A stretch of DNA of 64,000 nt from Oscillatoriales cyanobacterium (GTDB taxonomy: Bacteria; Cyanobacteriota; Cyanobacteriia; CACIAM-69d). This document shows, piece by piece, positions 31,986 through 42,238 of the stretch. Made by a program: the position numbers and the translations under genes. The notes under the pieces were generated by a model, which worked only from the letters and a program-made list of their open reading frames with translations, made no database searches and had not been told where the DNA came from. The stretch lies in assembly GCA_004292515.1 (NCBI GenBank), contig RDXB01000042.1:59438-123437 (forward strand). Direction: 5' to 3'. How positions within the stretch are numbered: the stretch's first letter is position 1; each line of letters opens with the position of its first letter.

Positions 31986-32068
31986 TTAGACCGATCGTGA
32001 TCGTAGTCGTGGTAGTAGTAGTGCGGCAAGCTGATTTTGATTGGTTTCGTTACTCGATCATTAGGGGG

Positions 32069-32115
32069 CAAGGGGCTTAAGCCCCTTGTCTAACACGATT
32101 GATTTCGCACAATTA
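32069..32115. repeat. Family B core plus partial right arm
   Basis: CAAGGGGCTTAAGCCCCTTGTCTAACACGATTGATTTCGCAC; similar to 31941-31980. Confidence 0.6.
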
Positions 32116-32141
32116 ACCCAGTGAATTAGAGCAGCAGATTT

Positions 32142-32268
32142 TAGTAGGGTGGGTATTGCCCACCGCTCCCCCACGAATAGGAGGAATCGACTTTAAGACC
32201 ATGGTTCCTGATCTCGGGTCTGATGACACTGCTTTCGTGGCGGTTGGTGGGCATCGCCCACCCTACTA
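32142..32268. repeat. Family D element with about 23-bp terminal inverted repeats
   Basis: TAGTAGGGTGGGTATTGCCCACC ... GGTGGGCATCGCCCACCCTACTA. Confidence 0.8.
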
Positions 32269-32291
32269 CTTGATCGAAACCCGTCAACCCT

Positions 32292-32319
32292 GTAGGGGCG
32301 TACGGCTGTACGCCCCTAC
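32292..32319. terminator. 12-bp perfect stem, 4-nt loop, adjacent to the DUF4330 gene 3' end
   Basis: GTAGGGGCGTAC-GGCT-GTACGCCCCTAC. Confidence 0.65.
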
Positions 32320-32329
32320 CCGGATCTAT

Positions 32330-32860
32330 CTATTTCTTGAGCAACCGCACATCAATCACACTGGCGTTGAAGTTATAGGTTTTGCCCTCTAGCTCAACGG
32401 TCGTGCCAATTTTGAGCTTGCTGTTACCCAAAACGGGGCCATTCTCGGTGACGGTGGCTTCACCGCTCAGGGTGATGAACAGATCGGTACTGTAGAGATC
32501 GGCGCGGGGGTCGGGCAGGGCCTTGACGCTGCCATCGGGCTGGGGCACTAGGGTCATGCGGGGCAGGGGTTGGACGGCTTTGACCGCCACTTGGCCGTAG
32601 GGTTGGTTGCGGATGATCACACTGGTTTTGCCGGCGGTTTTCAGGTCTTGCACCACTGCATTCGGATCACGCACCGACAGACCCCGAGCCACTGCGTCAA
32701 TTTCGACAGCTTGCTTAACTGCGCCCACCTGGGCCACAGATCCGCCTGTGCCGGGAACGAGGAAAATGCCAATCAGCACCAGCAGGATCGTCAGTCCCGC
32801 TCCGAGGTCTAAAATGCTGAGTTTGCCGAACAAACGGCCTTGAGCGTCGAGCAGTTTCAT
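32330..32860 (-). CDS. DUF4330 domain-containing protein
   Basis: MKLLDAQGRLFGKLSILDLGAGLTILLVLIGIFLVPGTGGSVAQ; ATG at 32860 preferred; family by recall. Confidence 0.75.
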   Translation of the reverse strand: MKLLDAQGRLFGKLSILDLGAGLTILLVLIGIFLVPGTGGSVAQVGAVKQAVEIDAVARGLSVRDPNAVVQDLKTAGKTSVIIRNQPYGQVAVKAVQPLPRMTLVPQPDGSVKALPDPRADLYSTDLFITLSGEATVTENGPVLGNSKLKIGTTVELEGKTYNFNASVIDVRLLKK

Positions 32861-32963
32861 GGCGGTAGGCCGGAGATCAACGAGGCGGGCGGTGGATAGG
32901 CGGTTGGGAAGACGCAACCGATCGCCCGGACACGAGTAAGGTTATCACGCGGGTTAAGCGCGG

Positions 32964-34730
32964 TTGGTTGAGGCTGAGGGGTTGGCGATGGATTTTACGA
33001 ATCGCAATATGCTGTGGGCTTCGGTGCTGGCGGAAACGCTGGTGCGGGTGGGGGTGACGGAGGTGGTGATCTGTCCGGGGTCGCGATCGACTCCCCTGAC
33101 GATTGCCCTGGCTCGCCATCCCCAACTGGCGGCCGTGCCAATGTTGGATGAGCGATCGGCGGCGTTTTTTGCGCTGGGGGCCGCGCGGCGATCGCACCGG
33201 CCCGTGGCGGTGGTTTGCACCTCGGGCACGGCGGGGGCGAACTTTTTCCCGGCGGTGATTGAGGCGCGTGAAAGCGGTGTGCCGTTGCTGTTGTTGACGG
33301 CCGATCGCCCGCCAGAATTGCGTGATTGTGCGGCGGGCCAGGCGATCAATCAGCTCAAGCTGTTTGGCAACTATCCCGTGTGGCAAACCGAGCTGGCCTT
33401 GCCGGAACCGCGTTTCGAGTTGCTCTGTTATTTGCGCCAAACAATCGCCCAGGCGGCCCAGCGGGCCATGGCGGCTCCGGGGCCGGTGCATCTGAACATT
33501 CCCCTGCGCGACCCGTTGCCACCGCTGCCGGAACCGGCGATCGCCTCGGAGTTAGCGGAGTTGGCGGCAGGCTGGGACTCGGATCGCTTCTTTGGGCATT
33601 TGCAGCCGGTGCAGCAACCGATCGCCCTGCCCCTGGCGCGCTGGCGGGAATTTTGGCAAGCAGCCCGATCGACCCAGCGGGGGTTGATTGTGGCGGGGCC
33701 GGCCCAACCGCCCGACCCTGGGGCCTACTGTGCGGCGGTGGGGCGGCTGGCCCGATCGCTCGGTTGGCCGGTGTTGGCGGAGGGGTTGTCGCCCTTACGA
33801 AATGCGGGAATGCTGAATCCCAATTTGGTGGCGCACTATGATTTGCTGTTGCGCGATCGCTTCTTGGCGGAACAACTGCGGCCCACCTGTGTGTTGCGGT
33901 TGGGGGAGTTGCCGATTAGCAAAACCCTGCGCTTGTGGCTGATGGATACGGACGCGCCCCAATGGGTGTTGGCTGGGGGCGATCGCAACTTAGACCCGCT
34001 ACATGGCCGAACGCGATCGATTCAAGGAGCGATCGAATTGTGGCAAACCGACGCGCTGGACGCGCCCGAGTCGGATTATTTACATCAATGGTTAGCGGGC
34101 GATCGGGCGGTTCATCACCAGATCAAAACCGCCTTAGTAGATGAGCCACGATTAATTGAAAGCAAGGTGGCTTGGTTATTGCCCCAGGTTTTGCCCGATC
34201 GCACGCCCCTATTTATTTGCAATAGTATGCCCGTGCGAGATGTGGAGTATTTTTGGGGCATTAATGATCGGGAAATTCAGCCCTTTTTTAATCGAGGAGC
34301 CAATGGCATTGATGGCAGTCTTTCCACGGCGATCGGGCTAGCCCATTACAATCAGCCGGCGGTGATGTTGACAGGAGATTTAGCCCTATTACACGACACC
34401 AACGGACTATTGGCCCGCCGTCATTTGCAGGGAGGTTTAACCATTATTTTGCTGAATAATGATGGCGGTGGCATTTTTGAAATGTTGCCTGTCGCTCAGT
34501 TCGATCCGCCCTTTGAAGAATTTTTTGGCACGCCGCAATCGGTAGACTTTGCGCGACTCTGCATGAGTTATGGTGTCAAACACCGATTGATTGACAATTG
34601 GGACGAATTACGTCAGGCGTTGGGGGAATTGCTGGAATCGGGAATCCAAGTGTTAGAAATTCCCTGCGATCGCAAGCAAGATGCCCAATGGCGACGGCAA
34701 TTTTTCAGGGCGATCGCCCCATCCCCATAG
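32964..34730 (+). CDS. menD: SEPHCHC synthase MenD
   Basis: VVICPGSRSTPLTIALARHPQL, AAFFALGAARRSHRPVAVVCTSGTAGANFFPAVIEA, NRGANGIDGSLSTAIGLA. Confidence 0.95.
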   Translation: MVEAEGLAMDFTNRNMLWASVLAETLVRVGVTEVVICPGSRSTPLTIALARHPQLAAVPMLDERSAAFFALGAARRSHRPVAVVCTSGTAGANFFPAVIEARESGVPLLLLTADRPPELRDCAAGQAINQLKLFGNYPVWQTELALPEPRFELLCYLRQTIAQAAQRAMAAPGPVHLNIPLRDPLPPLPEPAIASELAELAAGWDSDRFFGHLQPVQQPIALPLARWREFWQAARSTQRGLIVAGPAQPPDPGAYCAAVGRLARSLGWPVLAEGLSPLRNAGMLNPNLVAHYDLLLRDRFLAEQLRPTCVLRLGELPISKTLRLWLMDTDAPQWVLAGGDRNLDPLHGRTRSIQGAIELWQTDALDAPESDYLHQWLAGDRAVHHQIKTALVDEPRLIESKVAWLLPQVLPDRTPLFICNSMPVRDVEYFWGINDREIQPFFNRGANGIDGSLSTAIGLAHYNQPAVMLTGDLALLHDTNGLLARRHLQGGLTIILLNNDGGGIFEMLPVAQFDPPFEEFFGTPQSVDFARLCMSYGVKHRLIDNWDELRQALGELLESGIQVLEIPCDRKQDAQWRRQFFRAIAPSP

Positions 34731-34839
34731 GGTAGTGGGGCCACGGCAATTGCTCAGTGATGACAAAGGCAGGACTGACAGAGCATTTGCCAAAACCCCC
34801 ACCCCTGGCCCCACTCCCAAAGGGGCCAGGCAAGGGGCT

Positions 34840-34999
34840 ATGGTCATTTCCCCCAAAACCCTGATTCCACCGTCACGAAATCACGGGGGCAAGCGTCACG
34901 AAATCACGGGGGCAAGGGGCTTAAGCCCCTTGTTGCGACCATTTAGGCGTGAAAAATCGTCGATTTCAGGCTCATGCCAGAAAATGATGACGCTTTCTA
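34840..34999. repeat. Family B element overlapping the stop codon of the HHL1-like gene (left edge uncertain)
   Basis: Core 34913-34932; right end reads (minus) TCCTAGAAAGCGTCATCATTTTCTGGCATGAGCCTGAAATCGACG. Confidence 0.65.
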
Positions 35000-35491
35000 G
35001 GATTTACCTTTGCTGGTGAGTTGATTGACCAAGTTGCCAACTCCTTCGCGCACGTTGTCAATCACCCCTTGAATCGGGCCCGGAACAAGCGGGTTAGGCT
35101 TCACGGCGACTTGAATCGGATCATCTTTATAAGCTTTTACCCGATAGCCATATTCCAAGTTGGCCTGCTGTTTTTTCAGGCGCGGGAACAGGCGAAAAGC
35201 CCCCTGGCGCAGGTCGTTTTCGTTGTCGAAAATAGCCCGTGAAATTTGATTGCTACGGCTGACAGCTAATGCCCCGATCGGATACCAAGGCTGCTTATCT
35301 TTGACGCGGATATAGACTTCATACTCGGGCATTCCTTTCGATCGCATATCGTCTAAACGGCTGGCGGCGGCCGTGCGGCGATCGTTTGATTTTGCCTTCG
35401 GTTGGGTTTGGGGTTTGCCGAAGCCGGTGGGGGTCGCCAAGGTCAAGGCCTCCTGAGGGGAACAACAATCATGAACGAGCCAAACGCTCAA
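34997..35491 (-). CDS. HHL1-like protein
   Basis: MPEYEVYIRVKDKQPWYPIGALAVSRSNQISRAIFDNENDLRQGAFRLFPRLKKQQANLEYGYRVKAY; family by recall. Confidence 0.7.
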   Translation of the reverse strand: MSVWLVHDCCSPQEALTLATPTGFGKPQTQPKAKSNDRRTAAASRLDDMRSKGMPEYEVYIRVKDKQPWYPIGALAVSRSNQISRAIFDNENDLRQGAFRLFPRLKKQQANLEYGYRVKAYKDDPIQVAVKPNPLVPGPIQGVIDNVREGVGNLVNQLTSKGKS

Positions 35492-35559
35492 AGACGCAAC
35501 GGGAAAACTGAGATGAAAAACTCAGATTTGCAACGTTTTGTTACCAATTGTCTCTGAGT

Positions 35560-36735
35560 TTACCGCGCTGGGGGAACTGGCCACACCTCGCCCAAGGGTA
35601 CGGATTGCCGCGCTCCGGTGGCGGTGGGTAGGTTGCCAGGGCGATCGAGCAAGCGCCAATAGCCCAACACTGCAAAGGCGATCGCCTCCTTGCTGTCGGC
35701 CGAGAGACCCCAATCATCGGTGGTTTCTAGGGTGCGATCGCCCAAATATCCCAAATAGGTTTGTAGGTAGGTTTTGAGGGTGGGGTTGCGGCTGCCACCA
35801 CCACAGAGCAAGACCCGATCGGGCAGTTGGGGCAAAACATCCCGGTAGCTGCGGGCGATCGAAGCCGCCGTCAGGGCCGTCAAGCTGGCCAAGAAATCCG
35901 CATCACTCAAGTCCAAGGCCTGGGCCGCTTCCCAGCAGCGATCGAGCCAAGCCATCCCAAAATATTCCCGGCCCGTGGACTTAGGCGGCGCTTGGGCAAA
36001 GAAGGGATCACTCAGCCACTGATCCACCAGCAGTTCACAGGCTTGCCCTTGGGCCGCCCAGGCTCCATCGCGATCGAACGTGGCTGCGCCGTTGGTCAAC
36101 CGCTGCACGGCCAAATCGATCAACACATTGCCCGGCCCCGTATCCCAACCCCGAATTTGGGTTTCCCAATCAGTCAGGGTGGCGAATTGACCTCGCGCGG
36201 GCAAGTAGGTGACATTGCCGATCCCGCCGATGTTTTGGACGCAGCGGCTTTCCTGGGGAGCGCCCAGCAAATAGGCATCGACCCGAGGCACCAGCGGCGC
36301 ACCCTGGCCACCCACGGCCAAGTCGCCAACCCGAAAGTTGCTGACCGTGGTGATGCCGCTCCAATGGGCGATCGCGCTCCCACGACCCAATTGCAGGCTA
36401 TAGCCCAAGGGTTGCTGGCTGCTGACCCCGGGCGGCCGGTGAAACACGGTTTGCCCATGAGAGCCGATCAAGTCCACGGGGCGATCGCCTCGCAATCGCA
36501 GGGCCGCCTGGGCAAATTCCTGGGCGATCGCATCATCCAGCGCCGCCAGCGCCGCCATCGACAACGACTCGCCAGCACAAACCTGCAAAATGCGCGATCG
36601 CACCGTCGCCGAATAATCAAAGGTTTCAGCCGCGATCAGCTCCACCCGCAAATCCGTTTCCTGCCCCGACAGTTCCACCAAAGCCGCATCGATCCCGTCC
36701 ACCGATGTGCCGCTCATCAGCCCGATCGCCCGCAT
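35560..36735 (-). CDS. anmK: Anhydro-N-acetylmuramic acid kinase
   Basis: [57 protein letters not shown]. Confidence 0.95.
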   Translation of the reverse strand: MRAIGLMSGTSVDGIDAALVELSGQETDLRVELIAAETFDYSATVRSRILQVCAGESLSMAALAALDDAIAQEFAQAALRLRGDRPVDLIGSHGQTVFHRPPGVSSQQPLGYSLQLGRGSAIAHWSGITTVSNFRVGDLAVGGQGAPLVPRVDAYLLGAPQESRCVQNIGGIGNVTYLPARGQFATLTDWETQIRGWDTGPGNVLIDLAVQRLTNGAATFDRDGAWAAQGQACELLVDQWLSDPFFAQAPPKSTGREYFGMAWLDRCWEAAQALDLSDADFLASLTALTAASIARSYRDVLPQLPDRVLLCGGGSRNPTLKTYLQTYLGYLGDRTLETTDDWGLSADSKEAIAFAVLGYWRLLDRPGNLPTATGARQSVPLGEVWPVPPAR

Positions 36736-36786
36736 CGTTCATGCCTCCCAAAATGATCCCGGGCCCAATGGCCTGGGCCGAGTAGC

Positions 36787-36936
36787 CCTAGGGTGTGTCC
36801 TCAGATTCGATCCATATGAGGCTGAAATGGCTGATTTCTATGCCCCAACCGCCGTAACAAGGGGCTTAAGCCCCTTGCTCCCAACGATCCCGCAACAGAA
36901 GCATCAGGACTTCGGCGGGTTGATGATAGGCCCTAG
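36787..36936. repeat. Family B element (150 bp) overlapping the stop codon of the WecG/TagA gene
   Basis: Left CCTAGGGTGTGTCCTCA; core 36858-36877; right end (minus) CCTAGGGCCTATCATCA. Confidence 0.8.
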
Positions 36937-37691
36937 GCCCGTGCCATCCGCACCGTTTCTAAAAATGCTCGCCAAGCAAACTGCGGCAGGGCCAACATCC
37001 GTTTCCAGCGCCAGGGTTCCTGATAGAGCCGGTAGAGCCATTCCAAATTGTTGTTGCAAAACCAAGCCGGGGCCCGCTCTTTAGTGCCCGACCAAATATC
37101 AAAGCTGCCCCCCACCCCAATCCAAATGGCATCGGGACAGAGATGCCGATGTTCCGCGATCCAATATTCCTGGCGCGGCACACCCAAGGCCACCAAAATC
37201 AACCCCGGCTGGGCCGATCGCATCGCATCCAACATCTGCGATCGGGCCGCTTGATCCAAAAAGCCGTGATAGACCCCCGAAAACTGAATCCCCGGGGCCC
37301 GTTGTTCCCATTCGCGGGCGGCGGTTTCGGCGATCCCCGGTTGGCCGCCATAGCACCAGACGGTTCCATGCTGGGGCGATCGACCAAAGGCCGTCAACAC
37401 CGATTCTGCTAGCTCGATCCCCGGCACTCGTCGCACTTGCCGATAGCCCCGGAACTTGAGATAGAGCGCCACGCCGGCCCCATCAGGAATGCACAAATCG
37501 GCCTGGCGAATTGCCTCACCCAACCGGGGATCGCGTTCACCCTGGATCGCCATCTCCGCATTGAGCGTGACCACTTGCGCCCCACCTTGCTGGCGGCGAT
37601 CGAGCAGCCATTGGGTGTAGTCATCCACCAAATGCACCGGCAGTTTCAGCACAGAGGCCGTAGTCAGGGAAGAAGCCATGGAACCGCGCAC
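36933..37691 (-). CDS. WecG/TagA/CpsF family glycosyltransferase
   Basis: VTLNAEMAIQGERDPRLGEAIRQADLCIPDGAGVALYLKFRG; GLILVALGVPRQEYWIAEH; GVGGSFDIWSG. Confidence 0.9.
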   Translation of the reverse strand: MRGSMASSLTTASVLKLPVHLVDDYTQWLLDRRQQGGAQVVTLNAEMAIQGERDPRLGEAIRQADLCIPDGAGVALYLKFRGYRQVRRVPGIELAESVLTAFGRSPQHGTVWCYGGQPGIAETAAREWEQRAPGIQFSGVYHGFLDQAARSQMLDAMRSAQPGLILVALGVPRQEYWIAEHRHLCPDAIWIGVGGSFDIWSGTKERAPAWFCNNNLEWLYRLYQEPWRWKRMLALPQFAWRAFLETVRMARA

Positions 37692-37973
37692 TCACTGCAA
37701 TCGACAAATTCAAATTCAACCGCAAAAATGGCAAGCGGCATGGCTGCAGTGCGCGATCGCTGCCGTCGCGCGCCTGGTCGCCATACCGCTATGCACCATA
37801 CAGGAAATTGTTCGACAAATGGTTTGACGCGATCGGCTGCCCCCGCGTGGGGCGATCGATCAGGATGAAATCTAACAGTCTAAGGGCAAATCCCCCCTCA
37901 ATCGATCGCAACTGGCCAAATGGGTAGGTCACTGTTGGGTTGGCCCGCCCAAGTTCGGCACTGCTCGAGCAAA

Positions 37974-38018
37974 CCGGTCAGGACTGGGCCAGCCGTTTTG
38001 GCTGGCCCATCTGACCGG
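37974..38018 (-). terminator. Two-part hairpin downstream of the HU gene
   Basis: CCGGTCAG-gact-GGGCCAGCC-gtttt-GGCTGGCCC-at-CTGACCGG. Confidence 0.7.
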
Positions 38019-38038
38019 CAAAGCAGAGTTACCCAGAG

Positions 38039-38314
38039 CTACTCGGCCACCTTTTCCTTAAACAGCTTCCCGGCCGAAAATGCTGGGACACAGGTAGCTG
38101 GGATTTCCATCTTTTGACCCGTTTTGGGGTTGCGGCCTTCGCGCGACTTGCGCTCACGTCGCTCAAAGGAGCCAAACCCAACCAGTGTGACCTTTTCGCC
38201 CGATGAGACTGCTTCGACGATCGACTCCAGTGCTGCCGTCAGCACTTGGTCGGCCTGCTTTTTGGTGACGTTGGCTTGCTCGGCCACCTTATCGATCAAT
38301 TCACCCTTATTCAT
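38039..38314 (-). CDS. HU family DNA-binding protein (ATG at 38314 preferred)
   Basis: MNKGELIDKVAEQANVTKKQADQVLTAALESIVEAVSSGEKVTLVGFGSFERRERKSREGRNPKTGQKMEI. Confidence 0.97.
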   Translation of the reverse strand: MNKGELIDKVAEQANVTKKQADQVLTAALESIVEAVSSGEKVTLVGFGSFERRERKSREGRNPKTGQKMEIPATCVPAFSAGKLFKEKVAE

Positions 38315-38700
38315 GATGTTGAAATCTCCTGAATGCAGAGAGGAACCCTCGATTATTTTTGCGAGGGCAATGCTTGTCTTCAACGGCTGAAACGCACGCT
38401 GAATGATGGTTTTAATCGCATATTCTATCCACAATTTCTGAGGATGTGACTATAGAATGTGGCAATTTGTAGCTATCTGAAGATTTTTTTCGCTTTCTAA
38501 CGACTTCCTGAGCATTATCTTCATATCGCAAAATTGTCGGGCGATCGCTCCCAAGACAGTTGGGAAGGAGTAATTCCCGACTGGCTTCTCGATCATCTTC
38601 CCGACAACCCCTGAACCAATCAACGATCGGCAACTCTGATCATCGATCATCGCCATGCCTCGCGGCCGACTGCCAGAGATTGCCAGAGATTGCAGGGAAA

Positions 38701-38755
38701 CGACAATAAACGACAATAAACGACAGTAGATGACAGTAGATGACAGTAGATGACA
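38701..38755. repeat. 10-bp tandem repeat (CGACAATAAA / TGACAGTAGA), about 5.5 copies
   Basis: Read directly. Confidence 0.9.
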
Positions 38756-38878
38756 GGATCGCGACCAAACATCCTCGATAAGATAAGGCGATGGCATGGC
38801 TTGGGGTCACTTCGATCGCCGGTTGATCGCTAGGGATCTATGGCTCAATTTGCCATTACGTTGGCCATGACATGAGCT

Positions 38879-39712
38879 GTGAAAGCGGCAGCGCGACTAT
38901 TGGGAGGCATGACGAGCATGGGGGCTTGGAGTTGGGCGATCGGCTGGGGGCTGGGTCTGGGGATGGTTGGATTAACCGGGGCTAGTTCCCTGGCCGCTAA
39001 TGCGGAGCATCTCCAGCAACTGATCAATACACGCCAATGCCCTCAGTGCGACTTGACGGGCGCAAGTTTGGTCTATGCCAATTTGGCGGGCGCTGATCTA
39101 CGCGGGGCCGACTTGCGCGGGGCTAACCTCAGTCGCGCCAATCTCTCCCAGGCCAGTTTAACGGGGGCGGACTTGACCAGTGCCACGTTGTTTGGCGCGA
39201 ATTTAACCAGTGCCCAACTGGTTAATGCCAATCTGACCAGCACGGATTTGCGGGAGTCGGTGCTGTTTGGTGCAGACTTGCGCGGGGCGGTGATGACGCG
39301 GGCGCTGGTGGTTGGGGCGGTGGGGTTGCCGCCGGAGGTGGCCACGGCGCGCGATCGCTTCAACTGGGGCGTTTACGAAGCCGATCGCCGCAACTATTCA
39401 GGCGCGATCGCCTACTACAGCCAGGCCATCTCACAAGATCCTAATTTTGCTGAGGCCTATCTCAACCGAGCTGTGGCGCGATCGCACATGGCGGACTATG
39501 GCGGGGCGATCGCCGATGGCAAGCTCGCCTCTCAGCTCTTTGCCCAAGCCGACCAGCCCAATCAACAGCAACTGGCCGACAAATTCACCAGCGAACTGGA
39601 ACGCTATCTGAAAAAAGGCCGAGATGGCCAATCTGATGGCAACGGTATCGGGATTTCCATCCTCAATTTTGTGCGTGGTGTGGGGTCGTTCCTGGTGCCG
39701 CTGCTGCTCTAG
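38879..39712 (+). CDS. Pentapeptide-repeat plus TPR protein (GTG start)
   Basis: LVYANLAGADLRGADLRGANLSRANLSQASLTGADL...; TPR-like YSGAIAYYSQAISQDPNFAEAYLNRAVAR. Confidence 0.85.
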   Translation: MKAAARLLGGMTSMGAWSWAIGWGLGLGMVGLTGASSLAANAEHLQQLINTRQCPQCDLTGASLVYANLAGADLRGADLRGANLSRANLSQASLTGADLTSATLFGANLTSAQLVNANLTSTDLRESVLFGADLRGAVMTRALVVGAVGLPPEVATARDRFNWGVYEADRRNYSGAIAYYSQAISQDPNFAEAYLNRAVARSHMADYGGAIADGKLASQLFAQADQPNQQQLADKFTSELERYLKKGRDGQSDGNGIGISILNFVRGVGSFLVPLLL

Positions 39713-39765
39713 GGTCGATCGCCATGTCCTGCCGTGAACCTACAGCGGTCGATTCCCCGCGCCCG

Positions 39766-40980
39766 TTAGCGTCGGCCAGGTTGCGATCGATTGCGCGGGT
39801 TGGCATTGGCGGGTTGGCGAGCTGCTCCGACCGCTTCAAAACGGGCTGCTTGGACGGCCCCGTTGTTGCCGAGCTTGCGTTCTGTGCCTTCGTTGTAGCT
39901 CAAAAACGTGCCGCCAGCATTCCCCGTCACCACCACGAGGTTGCGCTGGGCCGTAACCAATCGCTGAGTTCCCTGGGGCAACACCCCTTCAAAAACTGTT
40001 TTGCCATCGCTGGTGATCCGTACCCACGATCGCTCACTCAGACGCAGGGCCACCCGTACAGGGGCGCTGGGTGGCAGGGCGATCGTCCGGGGCAGCCGAA
40101 TTGAGCTAGCAATGCCCTGAACTATCAGGGCGGACTCCCCCGTGCTGGCACTCGGGCTAGGGCTGGCGGGGCTGGGCGATCGCCGGGGGGCGGGGCTGGC
40201 GGGGGCGCTGGCCCGAGGAGAAGGCGAAGCCACGGGTGATGGCTGGGGCGATCGGCTCGGAGTTGGGCTAGGGGTTGGAGTTGGGCTAGGCGATCGGCTC
40301 GGGGTTGGGCTAGGGCTTGGGATTGGAGTTGGGCTGGGGGTCAGAGTTGGGCTTGGAGTTGGGCTAGGGCTAGGCGATCGGCTCGGGGTTGGGCTGGGGC
40401 TTGCTGCGACGGTAGGACTCGCCGACGGGGTGGCATTGGGGCGAGCCGGATTCACCGAAGAATCGGGGCTGGCAATGGCTGTGGGCGAAGATGAGGCCGT
40501 GGGGGATGGGCTAGCGATCGGGCTGGAACGAGGACTGGGCACAACGATCGGAACTGAAGCGGGCTGATTTTGGCGCAGCAGGGCCGACAGCCCCAACACC
40601 GAAGCAATCAACAACCCCACATAGACAAACACCAAATGGGCTGGCTTCAGTTGTGGTGCTGGCAGCAGTGACAACACCCGCTGAGAGGATCTCGCCGGGG
40701 CAACGCCATTTTGTAGGGGATAGGCCCGCGCCATGCCCTCACCGTCCAGCCCCAAGGCTGCTGCATATTTGGTGATGAACCCGCGCACATAGATTGGCTC
40801 AGGCAACGCAGCAGAGTCTGCGGCTTCCAAGGCTTGCAGGATACGGCGCTGAATTTTGGTGGTCGCGGCCACGGCTTCAATGGTCAAGCCTTGGCTTTCG
40901 CGACACTCTCGCAGTTGGTTGCCAATATCAACCAGGCATTCAACTTGGGGCGAGTCAGCAGGCATCGTGCTGTCGTTCAT
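39766..40980 (-). CDS. RodZ-like helix-turn-helix membrane protein with Ser/Pro-rich linker
   Basis: LRECRESQGLTIEAVAATTKIQRRILQALEAAD HTH, TM, PSPSPTPSRSPSP linker, DUF4115-like C-terminus (WVRITSDGKTVFEGVLPQGTQR). Confidence 0.8.
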   Translation of the reverse strand: MNDSTMPADSPQVECLVDIGNQLRECRESQGLTIEAVAATTKIQRRILQALEAADSAALPEPIYVRGFITKYAAALGLDGEGMARAYPLQNGVAPARSSQRVLSLLPAPQLKPAHLVFVYVGLLIASVLGLSALLRQNQPASVPIVVPSPRSSPIASPSPTASSSPTAIASPDSSVNPARPNATPSASPTVAASPSPTPSRSPSPSPTPSPTLTPSPTPIPSPSPTPSRSPSPTPTPSPTPSRSPQPSPVASPSPRASAPASPAPRRSPSPASPSPSASTGESALIVQGIASSIRLPRTIALPPSAPVRVALRLSERSWVRITSDGKTVFEGVLPQGTQRLVTAQRNLVVVTGNAGGTFLSYNEGTERKLGNNGAVQAARFEAVGAARQPANANPRNRSQPGRR

Positions 40981-41184
40981 ATCCTTGTGGCTGCTGCGGT
41001 GCGGGATGCGGCGAAAGTGGGGCGTTGATACAGAAATTGTACTGAGAGTGTACTGGCTAGAGGAGACTCCTGGCTATCCCAGACTGGCTATCCCAGACGG
41101 GGGAGTTAAGCCTGGAGGATCAAGCCTGGAAAATCAGCGGTTTCGCCTTTTTCAGTCAGCCAGGAGCCGTTGGGTTCTGGTGAG

Positions 41185-42000
41185 CTACTGGGGGCGATCG
41201 AGTCTGGTTTGTTGGTACAGCATACGGATTTCAGCGGGAGTCAGGTCACGGTAACGACCACTGGCCAAAAGGCTACCGTCGGGCGATCGCAGCGTTAGTG
41301 ACCCAATCGCAACACGGTGCAACTTTATCACCGGATGGTTGAATAATTCGGCCATGCGACGAATTTGGCGATTTCGTCCTTCTACTAACACAATTTCTAG
41401 CTCAGTACGATCGCCCCGATCGCCCCGATCGCCCCGCCGATCGCGTTGGGTCTGCACAACACGCACCTGGGCCGGCAACGTGGGGCGACCATCAAGCAAC
41501 ACACCAGCCCGCCAGCGATCGAGATCAGCCGCACCGGGCTGGCCCTGAACCCACACCCGATAGGTTTTGGGCAAGTGGAAGCGCGGATGGGTGAGGGCAT
41601 TGGTTAGCTCGCCCTGGTTGGTCAGCAGCAAAGCACCCGTAGAATCCCAATCCAAACGGCCAATGGGATGCAAACCCGTTTGCTCCGTGAGCGATCGCGG
41701 CAGTAGGTCGAGCACCGTGGCTCGGCTGCGATCGTCCGCACAGGCGCTGAGGACTTTGGCCGGCTTGTTGAGCAACAGGTAAAGGGGGGCTGGGCGATCG
41801 GCCGGGCGCACCCACTGCCCATCCACTTCAATGCGATCGCGCTGGGATCGCACCACCGCACCAATCTCAGCCACCTGACCATTCACCCGCACTCGCCCAG
41901 CAGTGATCAAGGCTTCGGCATGGCGACGAGAAGCAATGCCCCATTGGGACAGAATTTTTTGGAGGCGCTGGGGCTGTTCGGGATCGGGGCGATCGGTCAT
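41185..42000 (-). CDS. RluB/RsuA family pseudouridine synthase
   Basis: RLQKILSQWGIASRRHAEALI S4 domain; GLHPIGRLDWDSTGALLLTN; EGRNRQIRRMAE. Confidence 0.95.
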   Translation of the reverse strand: MTDRPDPEQPQRLQKILSQWGIASRRHAEALITAGRVRVNGQVAEIGAVVRSQRDRIEVDGQWVRPADRPAPLYLLLNKPAKVLSACADDRSRATVLDLLPRSLTEQTGLHPIGRLDWDSTGALLLTNQGELTNALTHPRFHLPKTYRVWVQGQPGAADLDRWRAGVLLDGRPTLPAQVRVVQTQRDRRGDRGDRGDRTELEIVLVEGRNRQIRRMAELFNHPVIKLHRVAIGSLTLRSPDGSLLASGRYRDLTPAEIRMLYQQTRLDRPQ

Positions 42001-42088
42001 CGGGACGCATCGGTTAACAGTCGATCGATCACCTTATACCAAACCGTTGATTAACCCCATCCCATCACAACACCTAAAGAGCCAAAAG

Positions 42089-42238
42089 CCTAGGGCGTGT
42101 CATCAAATGAGCTTAATTGGGATTGGAACGACCAATTTTCCTAGCCCAACCGCCCTAGACAATTGGCTCAAGCCCCTTGCCCCTCATGATCAAGCAACGC
42201 AAGAATCAGTGTTTCAGGGATTTGATGACAGCCCCTAG
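42089..42238. repeat. Family B element (150 bp) overlapping the stop codon of ORF 42235..42660
   Basis: Left CCTAGGGCGTGTCATCAAAT; right end (minus) CCTAGGGGCTGTCATCAAAT; degenerate core near 42160-42181. Confidence 0.8.

Noticed and set aside
35827-36756. 309-aa plus-strand ORF antisense to anmK
   Set aside because: Shadow ORF; anmK motifs are unambiguous on the other strand.
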